Shown here piece by piece: positions 1 to 9,400 of a stretch of 33,234 nt of DNA. The stretch is from a virus. The notes under the pieces were generated by a model. The model worked only from the letters and a program-made list of their open reading frames with translations, had not been told where the DNA came from and made no database searches. The first letter of the stretch is position 1. Every line of letters starts with the position of its first letter. The position numbers and the translations under genes are program-made. The stretch covers positions 1 to 33,234 of IMG/VR virus record IMGVR_UViG_3300032299_000164, one strand, 5' to 3'.

Positions 1-90
1 CCAGTCAAGCGCCCCGCTAAAGCCGAGCCGAAGCCCACTGTCAAGAAAGACCTTGACTCTGTGGTGAAAGCTTGGAGTGACGAGGATTAA
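1..90 (+). CDS. 3' end of an unknown phage protein (partial)
   Basis: The frame is open from the first base and ends at TAA 88-90, leaving the last 29 residues of a gene that begins outside the window. The tail is Lys/Pro/Ala-rich and then turns acidic, ending VVKAWSDED. A flexible basic linker with a short acidic tip resembles the C-termini of phage single-strand-binding or recombination proteins, and the next genes concern replication. That function is only an inference from context, because no domain is visible. The next gene starts 2 bases after the stop, so both are probably in one operon. Confidence 0.6.
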   Translation, partial: PVKRPAKAEPKPTVKKDLDSVVKAWSDED

Positions 91-92
91 AT

Positions 93-341
93 ATGCCCTA
101 CGGTTACAGCCAAAGCTTGGTGTACGCAAATAAAAAAGCAAGCATTAAGTCTTTGGGTGTGGCCTTGGGTCGTGTTTGTATTCGTGCAGACATTAGCGTT
201 AGCGAAGTTGCAGAAGCCTTCGGGGTATCTCGAATGACTATTTACAATTGGTTCAAGGGAGATTCTGTCCCCTACCATAGCTACGACGAAGCCATCAACG
301 ACTACATAACTCACACCCAAGCCACCAATAAAATAAAGTAA
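93..341 (+). CDS. Small helix-turn-helix DNA-binding protein
   Basis: This 82-aa protein has a helix-turn-helix at about residues 34-56: VSEVAEAF, a GVS turn, then the recognition helix RMTIYNWF, with a Trp-Phe-Lys-Gly ending typical of Cro/XRE-like phage regulators. The N-terminal 30 residues are not recognised. It starts 2 bases after the preceding stop and ends 3 bases before the primase gene, so it is cotranscribed with replication genes. It could be a regulator of the early operon or an accessory origin-binding factor; the sequence does not decide between these. The fold is fairly secure and the target is unknown. Confidence 0.8.
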   Translation: MPYGYSQSLVYANKKASIKSLGVALGRVCIRADISVSEVAEAFGVSRMTIYNWFKGDSVPYHSYDEAINDYITHTQATNKIK

Positions 342-344
342 AAC

Positions 345-3197
345 ATGTCATCTTTCGATCTACTCGATACGGTACTGCCACCGGAAGGGCGCTACTGTGT
401 GATGGGGATTGGTAAGTATCCTGACCAGAATTTTGTAGATACTAAGGAAGAGGTTGAAGAGCTAGCGCAGCGGTTTGTTTCACGGAAGATTGACGTATTC
501 TTTGGATGCGCCAAGTATGGTTCGTTAGATAACCGCACTCATGAAAATGCAAAATACTTCCGTGCTCTGTGGATGGACATTGACTGTGGCCCAACCAAAG
601 GTGTACCTGACAAAAAAGGCATTATCAAAGGCTATCTCGATCAGCAAATCGGACTCGATGAGTTCAAGAAGTTCTGCATTGCGGTCGGCTTACCAAGGCC
701 AATACTAGTAAGTTCCGGTTACGGCATACATGCGTACTGGCTACTAGAAGAAACAGTGTCTCGCCGAGAGTGGGAGCCACTAGCCAATCGGCTTCGTGAG
801 TTGTGCGTTGAGCAAGGGTTAATTGTGGACTCCTCAGTCTTTGAGGCTTCACGTATCCTGCGCGTCCCCGGCACATTCAATTTCAAGCAGAAAGAGCCCA
901 AAGAGGTAACAGTACTAAATGAACTGACACCTCGCATGACATACCAAGAAGTTAAAGACTTGCTTGGTGCGCCTGAACCAAAGGACGATGTACCCGATTT
1001 CATTCCGCGCTCAATGAGCCCGATGATGGAAGCACTCATGGGTAACAAAGTTAAGCGGTTTAAGACGATCATGATGAAGGGTGAAGGTGGGTGCGCCCAA
1101 CTTAACCACTGCTTTGAAAACCAAAACGATATCGAAGAACCACTGTGGCGCTCCGCTCTTTCTATTGCAGCTTTCTGCGTAGATGGAGACAAGGCCGCAC
1201 ATAAACTGTCGAACAAGCATGAAGGCTACGACCCCGTACAAGTTGACAGCAAAGTTAACAACTTACGTAGTAAGGGTGGCCCGCATCACTGTGCGACATT
1301 TGCAAAACTCAATCCGCAAGGTTGTGAGGGTTGCATCCATAGAGGCAAAATTAAATCGCCCATCATGCTCGGTGTTGAGATTGAAGAAGCCGACGCAGAA
1401 GATAACGAATATGCCGTCGAAGTTTCAGACGGTGAGGTTGAGATACAGCACATACCAGAGTACCCATTTCCGTTCTTCCGTGGCAAAAAGGGTGGTGTTT
1501 ACATTCGCCCCGAAAGCGAAGATGACGAAGCCGAGCCCAAACTTGTGTACGAGCATGACTTGTACGTGGTCAAGCGTATGCGTGACCCTGAGCTTGGAGA
1601 GATAGCTTTGTTTCGTTTGCACTTACCGCACGACGGTGTTCGAGAGTTCAGCATCCCTACGATGGGTATCTCGTCACCCGATGAGTTGCGCAAACAGTTG
1701 GCACACAACGGAGTTGTAGCCCATAAGTCACAGTACGAATTGCTTGCAAGGTATGTTGTTTTCTTTATTAAAAATTTGCAATACATTAAAAAGGCAGAAA
1801 CCATGAGAACTCAGTTTGGTTGGGTCGAGGGGAACAGTAAGTTCATCCTCGGCGATAGAGAGATTACAAAAGATGGAGTGTTTTATAGCCCGCCGTCAAG
1901 CGTTACGAAAGATATTGCCGGAAAGTTAATTACCAAAGGCTCTATGGAGAAGTGGAAAGAAGCGTTCAACATGTACGCTAGGCCGGGGCTTGAACCCCAT
2001 GCGTTTGCCGCACTCACGGCATTTGGCTCACCACTGTTGAAATTTACAGGTCTCGAAGGTGCAATCATTAACGTGATCCACCCTGAGTCTGGTTCAGGTA
2101 AGTCGACAGCGTTGTTTATGTGCAACAGTGTGTATGGTGAACCCAAGGGGTTGACCTCTATGTACAAGGATACATTCAACGCAAAGATGCACCAGCTTGG
2201 CGTGATGAACAATCTGCCCAATACCATTGACGAGATCACCAACCTTAGTGGCATGGAGTTCTCTGACTTGGCGTACAGCATCAGCCAAGGCCGAGGCAAA
2301 AACAAAATGAACGGGCAGACCAATACGTTGCGTGTTAACAACACTAGCTGGCAGGGTATGACTTTGTGCTCGGCAAACGCTAGCTTCTATGAGAAGTTAG
2401 GTGTGGCAAAGAATACGCCCGATGGCGAGTCCATGCGTCTGCTTGAGTACAAGATCGAACCTAACGGCATCATCGAGGTGCAAGAAGGTAAACAGATGTT
2501 TGACCACCAACTGCGTGAGAACTTTGGGCATGCGGGTGAAATCTACATCCAGTGGCTTGTCAATAACTTGGAAGAGGCAATAGCCTTGGTGCGTAAGATT
2601 CAGGCTCGGCTTGATAGGGAAGTACAGTTTAATCAGAAGGAGCGTTTCTGGTCAGGTGTATCGGCGTGTAACATAGCTGGTGGCTTAATTGCTTCTCAGT
2701 TGGAACTGCACAACTACGACATGAAAGCGGTGTACGACTGGCTCAAGGGCATGCTTGGTGAGATGCGGTTTGAGATACAAGCACCAAACTCAACACCCGT
2801 AACAATCCTTGGTGAGTTTGTTAACGCTCACATTATTAATGCTTTAGTTGTAAACGGTGAAGTCGATGCCCGTAGTAACCTGCAGTCTATGCCTATGCTC
2901 GAGCCCCGTGGAGAGCTGCTCATACGCTACGAGCCAGATACTAAGGAACTCTTCATCGCGGCCAAACAATTTAAAGACTTCTGCGTCAAACAACAAATCA
3001 ATTACAAGACTACCTTGAAAGAGTTGGGTAACGCCAAGATTTATTTAGAGGGTGTGAACAAGCGAATGTCCAAGGGCATGAAGGTTGTATCCCCCGCAGT
3101 ACGGGTGCTGAAGTTTGACGCATCTGCCGCCGAGTTCTTACAGATGGACGCCTTTGTAGCTACAGATGAAAATAGAAACGGTGTCGTACCAAATTGA
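345..3197 (+). CDS. Primase-helicase: AEP-type primase fused to DUF927-type helicase
   Basis: This 950-aa protein should prime and unwind DNA at the phage replication fork. The N-terminal third looks like an archaeo-eukaryotic-type primase: metal-binding MDID at 77-80, the SSGYGIHAYW segment with His129, and a third acidic site near VDSSVFEASRILRVPGT (Asp162 onward). Residues 265-345 resemble a PriCT-type linker with a possible zinc site (Cys316, Cys327, Cys330 and nearby His). The C-terminal half is DUF927-like: Walker A SGSGKST at 582-588 and Walker B NTIDE at 626-630, followed by a sensor-like SANAS. All key residues are present, so the enzyme looks intact. It is the main gene of the plus-strand operon. 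Its 3' end overlaps the next ORF by 32 bases. Confidence 0.9.
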   Translation: MSSFDLLDTVLPPEGRYCVMGIGKYPDQNFVDTKEEVEELAQRFVSRKIDVFFGCAKYGSLDNRTHENAKYFRALWMDIDCGPTKGVPDKKGIIKGYLDQQIGLDEFKKFCIAVGLPRPILVSSGYGIHAYWLLEETVSRREWEPLANRLRELCVEQGLIVDSSVFEASRILRVPGTFNFKQKEPKEVTVLNELTPRMTYQEVKDLLGAPEPKDDVPDFIPRSMSPMMEALMGNKVKRFKTIMMKGEGGCAQLNHCFENQNDIEEPLWRSALSIAAFCVDGDKAAHKLSNKHEGYDPVQVDSKVNNLRSKGGPHHCATFAKLNPQGCEGCIHRGKIKSPIMLGVEIEEADAEDNEYAVEVSDGEVEIQHIPEYPFPFFRGKKGGVYIRPESEDDEAEPKLVYEHDLYVVKRMRDPELGEIALFRLHLPHDGVREFSIPTMGISSPDELRKQLAHNGVVAHKSQYELLARYVVFFIKNLQYIKKAETMRTQFGWVEGNSKFILGDREITKDGVFYSPPSSVTKDIAGKLITKGSMEKWKEAFNMYARPGLEPHAFAALTAFGSPLLKFTGLEGAIINVIHPESGSGKSTALFMCNSVYGEPKGLTSMYKDTFNAKMHQLGVMNNLPNTIDEITNLSGMEFSDLAYSISQGRGKNKMNGQTNTLRVNNTSWQGMTLCSANASFYEKLGVAKNTPDGESMRLLEYKIEPNGIIEVQEGKQMFDHQLRENFGHAGEIYIQWLVNNLEEAIALVRKIQARLDREVQFNQKERFWSGVSACNIAGGLIASQLELHNYDMKAVYDWLKGMLGEMRFEIQAPNSTPVTILGEFVNAHIINALVVNGEVDARSNLQSMPMLEPRGELLIRYEPDTKELFIAAKQFKDFCVKQQINYKTTLKELGNAKIYLEGVNKRMSKGMKVVSPAVRVLKFDASAAEFLQMDAFVATDENRNGVVPN

Positions 3198-3360
3198 TTG
3201 GTCTAAGTTCCGGCGCGGTTATTCTTTCTTTGTACCCTGCATTGACGAGAAAGCCGCCCGGGAAACAATTACGGCAATAAGTAAACGGCTAAAGATGACT
3301 ATTGTTACAAAAGTAGTTATAGAAGAAGGCATTAAGGGCTTGCGCATATGGCGAGTCTGA
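3166..3360 (+). CDS. Small conserved-looking protein of unknown function
   Basis: This 64-aa protein starts inside the last codons of the primase-helicase in another frame and continues 163 bases beyond it, so translation is probably coupled. It reads as a compact alpha/beta domain: a WSKFRRGYSFFVP strand, a helix with DEKAARETITAISKRL, then strands ending LRIWRV. That composition, together with its place as the last gene before a terminator, argues that it is real. No strong Shine-Dalgarno is seen before its ATG. I do not recognise the family. A small replication or DNA-binding accessory role would fit the neighbourhood but is a guess. Confidence 0.7.
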   Translation: MKIETVSYQIDWSKFRRGYSFFVPCIDEKAARETITAISKRLKMTIVTKVVIEEGIKGLRIWRV

Positions 3361-3409
3361 GCTACACTTAACCCTGAGATTTTCCTGAGTCAGTTGCTAC
3401 TCTCCTTTT

Positions 3410-3438
3410 ATCCCCGGCTAATCACCGGGGATTTTTTT
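3410..3438 (+). terminator. Intrinsic terminator of the plus-strand replication operon
   Basis: A perfect 8-bp stem (ATCCCCGG at 3410-3417 with CCGGGGAT at 3425-3432) has a 7-base loop and is followed by a run of T to 3438. This is a classical Rho-independent terminator for plus-strand transcription, 49 bases after the 64-aa gene. On the minus strand the hairpin is not followed by T residues, so it should act mainly in one direction. Its loop and right arm overlap the stop codon (3422-3424) of the converging giant gene. Confidence 0.85.
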
Positions 3439-6400
3439 CGGCCAGACCTCTAAGTTCAATATAGCGCCGTTCTTCCATTTCTTTTTCCCTGCGCTCGAGC
3501 TTTTTCTCAAGGTTGCTAATAGCTTCATCACCAACTCCGTAGAACTTTTTAGTTGTAGTCACACCGGCTGGTGATCTTTGGCGTTGATCTTCTTTGGTCT
3601 TCAAAGATTTTTTAACGTCTGCAATTTTTAGCGTGTAGTCAGGGTAGCGCTTGTTAAAGTCCTCGACTTCTTTATCCATGATCTTCTCAAACTTAGCATT
3701 ACCCTCGTCCGTACCCTTACGGTTTTGAATATCCAACCTGCGCAATATCTTACTGCGTTCATTCAAAATATCCTGCTCTTTAGACAGCATTTTGAAACCA
3801 GCTTCTTTAACACTAGCAGTAAGTGCAGGGGCAAAACCAATTATTTGACCAACTTTTTCAGACGTCTTGACGTTCTCGGGCGCAACTAGCTCCACACCTG
3901 TTGCCGACTTAATACCCTCAACGTCGTATTTTTGCGCAAGTAAAAAGTCTCTAATTGGTTTAGGCATCATTTTCTCGTTGCCTTTTTCATAGTCCCCAAG
4001 CATGTACTGTTCAACAGCATCAAGCATACTAGTTGCTACGCTTAAAGTGGGGCCACCAAAATACGCAGCCAAGAAACCTGCTGCGGCTTCTTTAACATCC
4101 TTAGTAGACTTACCGTCTTTTGCCCAAATATCATTGAGACCAATCCTTGAGGATATGCTCCAACCTGTAATAGCATTTATAGGGCCGTCCATAATCCATT
4201 CATCAAGGGGCACCCCACCGACTGAATACTCACCAAACTTTTGCGGCATGTAAACTTCTCTGAGCCACATCTCTGGATCCATGTCTTTAAGTTCTTCAGG
4301 TAAGTCTTCCTCATCCACCTTGTCTTTAAGTCCAGCCACAATACCGTGAATCAATATGGAGTAAGCAGGGATGCCCGCTAAACCTGCTATAGACCCAGCA
4401 GTCATGTAAATACCAATGAATTTAGCCAACGCTTCTTTTTTGCCCTCTTTGTTGAAGAAGGGGATCATCTTTAAGAAGTTACCAACTAATTGCTGGATCA
4501 TAACCACGGGGTACATCTTCATTGCAAACGCAACGCGCCCCACGCCACGTTGCATCCAACGTGGTTTGTTTGTAGTTTCGTAATCGCCGAGCGCCTCACG
4601 AGTGTCATCAGCAGCTTGTTTAATTGCGTCGGCTTCGGACAGTCCACGTTGTTTGCCCAAACGATACGAAGCTAGATACACCACCTCGCGAGTTAGGCGC
4701 TCCATGTTGTGCATCAATGCACCAGTTATAAGATACGCAGCTTCTTTGCCCCTACCTCTGACACTTTCCAAATCGGATACAGGGGTCTGAGAGTAATCGT
4801 ACACTTGTGCAACGTAGGTAGACTGTGCCACATTCATGCGGGTCATAGCTTGAATAGCCCGCTTCTCATCTGCGGGTAAGTTCTTAGCGTTAGCAATACT
4901 AGGGGCAACGTAGCGGTGCGTGCCGTCTACATTCTCTTTAATAACACCGTACTGGTTTAAGTACGTTATCATTTTTCCAAGTTCTTTAGCCGTCCTAATA
5001 GGCGAGAAGCCATGGTTAGCCGCCAAGATAGGCAGGGCGGAGACATATATAGATATAGGCTGAATTAACGCAGTCGACGCACTAGTAAGTGTCCATAAGT
5101 ACGTAACTCTGTTGGCTACTCCGGCAACTGCATCCCAAACGTCCTGTGGTCTTGGTGACAACACAGTTGCTACACGCCGCTCCAACTCTTTTACATACGG
5201 TAGTAAGTATTCTCTACCTACGATACTATCCCTTGCGGCAGAAGTAACGTTACGCATCTTTTGCGCATATTTGAGGCGAGCCAACTGCACAGACATTTTT
5301 GCGGCTGTCTTAGCTGTATTTTGGATCAGGTCAGTTCTATAACCACCACGGCCTTTACGATGACGGAACATCAAGCGGAAGCTTTGCTCAGGCATTGTGT
5401 TTAAGAACACTTGATACACAGAGTCTTTTAAGTTCTCTTTGTAAGCGTTTGTTGTGCCTTCTGTATCCCCAGCAGGAAGCTTAATAGCATCAATTGCTCT
5501 AAAGATAGAAGTTAGTAGTTGACTAGAATCCCTTGCAGTGTTACGCAAAGCATCAAGGTCGTCGCCTAATTCCATCTCTCCTGAGTCACGCATCTCCTCA
5601 ATGGATTGTCTTTTCTCTCCGGCAATACGTGCGGCATCTTCGTCACGTTCTGTTGCGGATTCATAAATATAAAACGCCCTAGTAGGAGAGCTTGATTTAC
5701 CAACGGCTAACCAGAAGTCGCCTTCGTCACGCACAAATGGGAAGAAGGGTTTGATCCGATCTTTGGTCTCGTACGTCTGGCGAATAACAGCGGCCAGATT
5801 ACTCTTAACTTCGTCAGTTAAACCAGAGATACCACGCACCTGCTCATCTAATAGCTCAATAAATAAGTCACCCATGTCGACGTAGTAGTCACGCCACATC
5901 TTGTACAACTCTTGACCTTTTGCGCCGAGTGCTTTGTAACCGTTGTCAAAGACTTTATCCCGCACTTTTTGCGTTGTATCCGACGGATCGTACTGAGCGT
6001 CTGTTGTCTCGTAGACCATCTTTTCAAGCTTTGCTTCCAAAGTCTTGTCGGCTTTAAAAGCATTACGCGTTACACGGATGCGTTCTTCTGCGGCCTCAAG
6101 AAGTGCCTTGGTCATACCCTTCATGTCATTGTGCAAATCCAATGCTTGTTGAACTTGCGGCAGATCGTTTTTAACCCAGTCGGCCAAAAAGTCCCAAGTT
6201 GGGAGTTGCACTGCTACTGCACGCTGACCTCTACTCATTTTCTTCCAAGCACCCTTGAACAGTATTTTGGCTTTCTCTGGGTCTCTAAGCTTTTGCAACA
6301 ACCCAGCGTTCTTAACTTTTTGAGAGTCTGCAGATTGTTGGTATGTGATCTCAGCTTTTACGCGAGCCTTAGTAAGTTCTTTAGCGGTGCGCAGTTCTTT

Positions 6401-9400
6401 TTGCTCGCCCTTATCCGCGTCTTCATCAAACTCAGGAGGGGTGTAGTTAATCTTTTGTGGGAGTGCGCCACCCTTTGTATCAACTTTGGTCAGCCTTGTG
6501 CCAAGCATCTTGTCAGTAATGTCGATCAAATCAGAGAACGCAGTAGCTTCACCCGCCTTGATACCAAACAAGTCACGAATGCTATTGGTAAATTTAGAGA
6601 ATATGCTTGTTTCTTTACGAGTGCCTTGTACACGCATCAGAAACTTTTGGAACTCAGGGCTAGACATGCCATAAGCTAAAAACTCATGGGGGTTCGTAAA
6701 TATGTCGTAGCTGTCTGTCTTAGGGTTGTAAGTCTTACCCACTATATCGAGAACGTCTTCGCTAACCATATCAAGATACGTTAGCTCTTTATATTCCTGA
6801 TCGGCACGTTTCATTATGCCTTCCATCTCACGCATAAACTTCTGCAAGCTGGCGTTCTTAAAGCCTTTTAATAGACCTGCGTCAATACGACTAGCCGTTG
6901 CTGCGTGCAGCAATTCGTGCAACACAGTTATAACGTTTATACCTTGTTGGTCTCCGAAGCTAGCACCACGCACGTACACAGTACGATCTTTTGAGCCGGG
7001 GGTATAAACAAATAAACCACGCGCACCTTTTAGCTCTTCAAGAATCTTAGCTGGAGTTGCATCACCCTTTTCAACAACTACAAACTTAACGCCGACCATA
7101 AAGTTGCGGATGCGCTCAGCAACAAAGCGCTGAAACATATTACCGGTCTTAACGATGTGCGTAATTGCTTGCGAACCAGTAGTCAGCTTGCTAAACCCTG
7201 TGTCGGGCTTGGCTACCTTTGCTTCAGAAGAACGTAGCTTTTTGGGGATATCCTTTGGATCGACATCGTCCTCAAGCATTTGCTTGGCGCGTTCACGCAC
7301 GGCTTTTGGCGCAGTAGGATCATTTGCAACTTCGCTAATATACATTGCTGAATTAGCTACACTGTCTTTCCCTACGGGTGAGTTGTACGTTTCAAGCGCC
7401 GCTTCCAAAGCATCAAGTTCTACTTTGTCTTCTCGGCTTAGTTCAGCAGTGCCATCTTCTGACGTAGCCTTAGCTGGTCGGCCTCGGCCTGTAGACGTAA
7501 GTGCCTTATCAAGTTCGGCTTGGTACTGAGCAACACGAGCAGTATCGCCTCTGTCTTTTGCTTTAGCCAAATTAACAGCCGCAATAGCCTGCTTTTTATT
7601 TTTGTATGTTGCAGTTACCTCGCCATCCGTAACGTGGTCAAACCCACCTTCGGAGTTTTCTGTAACTACATGCCGTTGTTGAACAGATGGCCGACCGCGC
7701 TTACCCTTACCTGCTCCGGCTCCTGATGCCGCTTGTCCTTCTTGCGTTGTTTTGACGGTTTTAGAGGTTTCAATGCCACCTGTGGTTCCTTTAGTTTTTG
7801 TGGGGGATTTAGTCTTATCAAGTCCAGTGTCAAACAGGCCGACTGATGAATGTTGGTCGTCGGAAAAACGAATGCCGTCGTAGCCTAAAGCTTTGAGCGG
7901 GCCGATGATGTCTTTCTTAAGCTGGTCGCCGTATGTGGAGCTAAACTTCGTGATGCCCCAAAAGCCACTGTTAAGTTGAGTGGTGCTATCAGGGTCGGTT
8001 TTATCTCGTGCGTCAAACTTAGCCGCATCCACAAGGTCACTGCCAACTCTAGTGGTTGGTGTTAAGCCCGCAATTACATCTCGTCCTTCTGGAGTAGAAA
8101 TGTCTAGTAGCTTCAACCCACTAAAGTCTTGTGTGATGATGCGCGAAGTCTTAGGCACAACCCCAGCCGTACCGCTGTCTGGGTTAGTCATCTCTTCCGC
8201 TTCGGCTTGACTCAGACTTGGGTATGCTTTATCAAGAGGTTGGATTGTGTCTTGGTTAATTAACCCCTCTTCAGGAGCAACGCCGACCGCTTTCCATGTT
8301 TCGCCGTCAAGCTCATAGACAACGCCTCTATCAGTGACTATGTACTTTTGCGTGTTATCAAGCCTTGCACGCCCACCACCGCCATTTTGCGCATAACGTT
8401 GCGCAGTAGATAAGTCTTCACCAAAAAATATCATGCCCCCGCTTTTCTCTGGGTCAAGAGTGTCGTACTGCGTGTTTGTACCGTGGTACAGGGTGGTAGC
8501 TTTTTCTGGTGTAGCTTTTGGCGCTGCTTTTTCTTGGCGTTGGGTTATTTCTGTTTTTACAAGGTCGTATTCAGCATCGCTAAGACTAGTATTAGTAAGT
8601 TCTGTGTCAAGCTGCTCATCCGATAACGTACGTACTGCTTCAGGTGTAACTGCTCCACGAGTTAGGGTAAATGGCGATGGCTTTGTTTCTGTAGGTGTTC
8701 CTTTTGACGCTTCTCTAGCGGCGTCAAGTTCGTCGATTTGTTTGGCGATAGCATTAAATTTATCCCTGCCCTCTTGAAGCCTAGCTTCTGTAGCTGCCTT
8801 TGCAGCATCACGTTTATCAGCATCAAATTGGCCTTTCTCATCTAAAACCAACGGCTTGCCGTCATCGCCCAAAACACTTGCCGCACGGCCACTACCCAAC
8901 TCAGTTAATTGGTCTACGGCAGCATTTGTTTCGTTATTAACTTCTTCAAGTTGTTTAAGAAGCACGTCCCTTTTTTCAAGGAAAGTTAATAGGTCGGATA
9001 CGTCCTTACTTTGTCCTTTTAATGCAAACGGCTCGACTGTTTCTCCAGCAGTAACTCCTGCAACATCCTGTCCAGTAGGTACCACTCCACTTGGCTCAGC
9101 GACTCCAACTCCTGCGGCGGGGGGCTCTGCACTGGACTGTCCAACCACGCTAACGCTCTCTCCACTTGGTGTACTGATAGGTTCAACAATATTTGTTGTT
9201 CCTCCTGTTTCGTCCTTCGCAAGCTCATCTGCTTGTGCCTCCTCTTGGGCTAGTTGTTGTGCGTCAAGCTTTGCCTGTTGTGGTGGAACCCCAGCCGCAA
9301 TCAGTTCTTGTGTAATCTGCTCTTCACGACTTTCGGGTATCTTAATAGCCGCAGTTTTATTTTCGGCTTTTATGGCATCGGCAACTCTACGTGCTGCCAT

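Noticed and set aside
5912-6679. 255-aa open frame on the plus strand with hydrophobic stretches
   Set aside because: It is antisense to the giant gene, which has clear motifs on the other strand; the Cys/Phe/Leu-rich content is typical of a reverse-complement frame.
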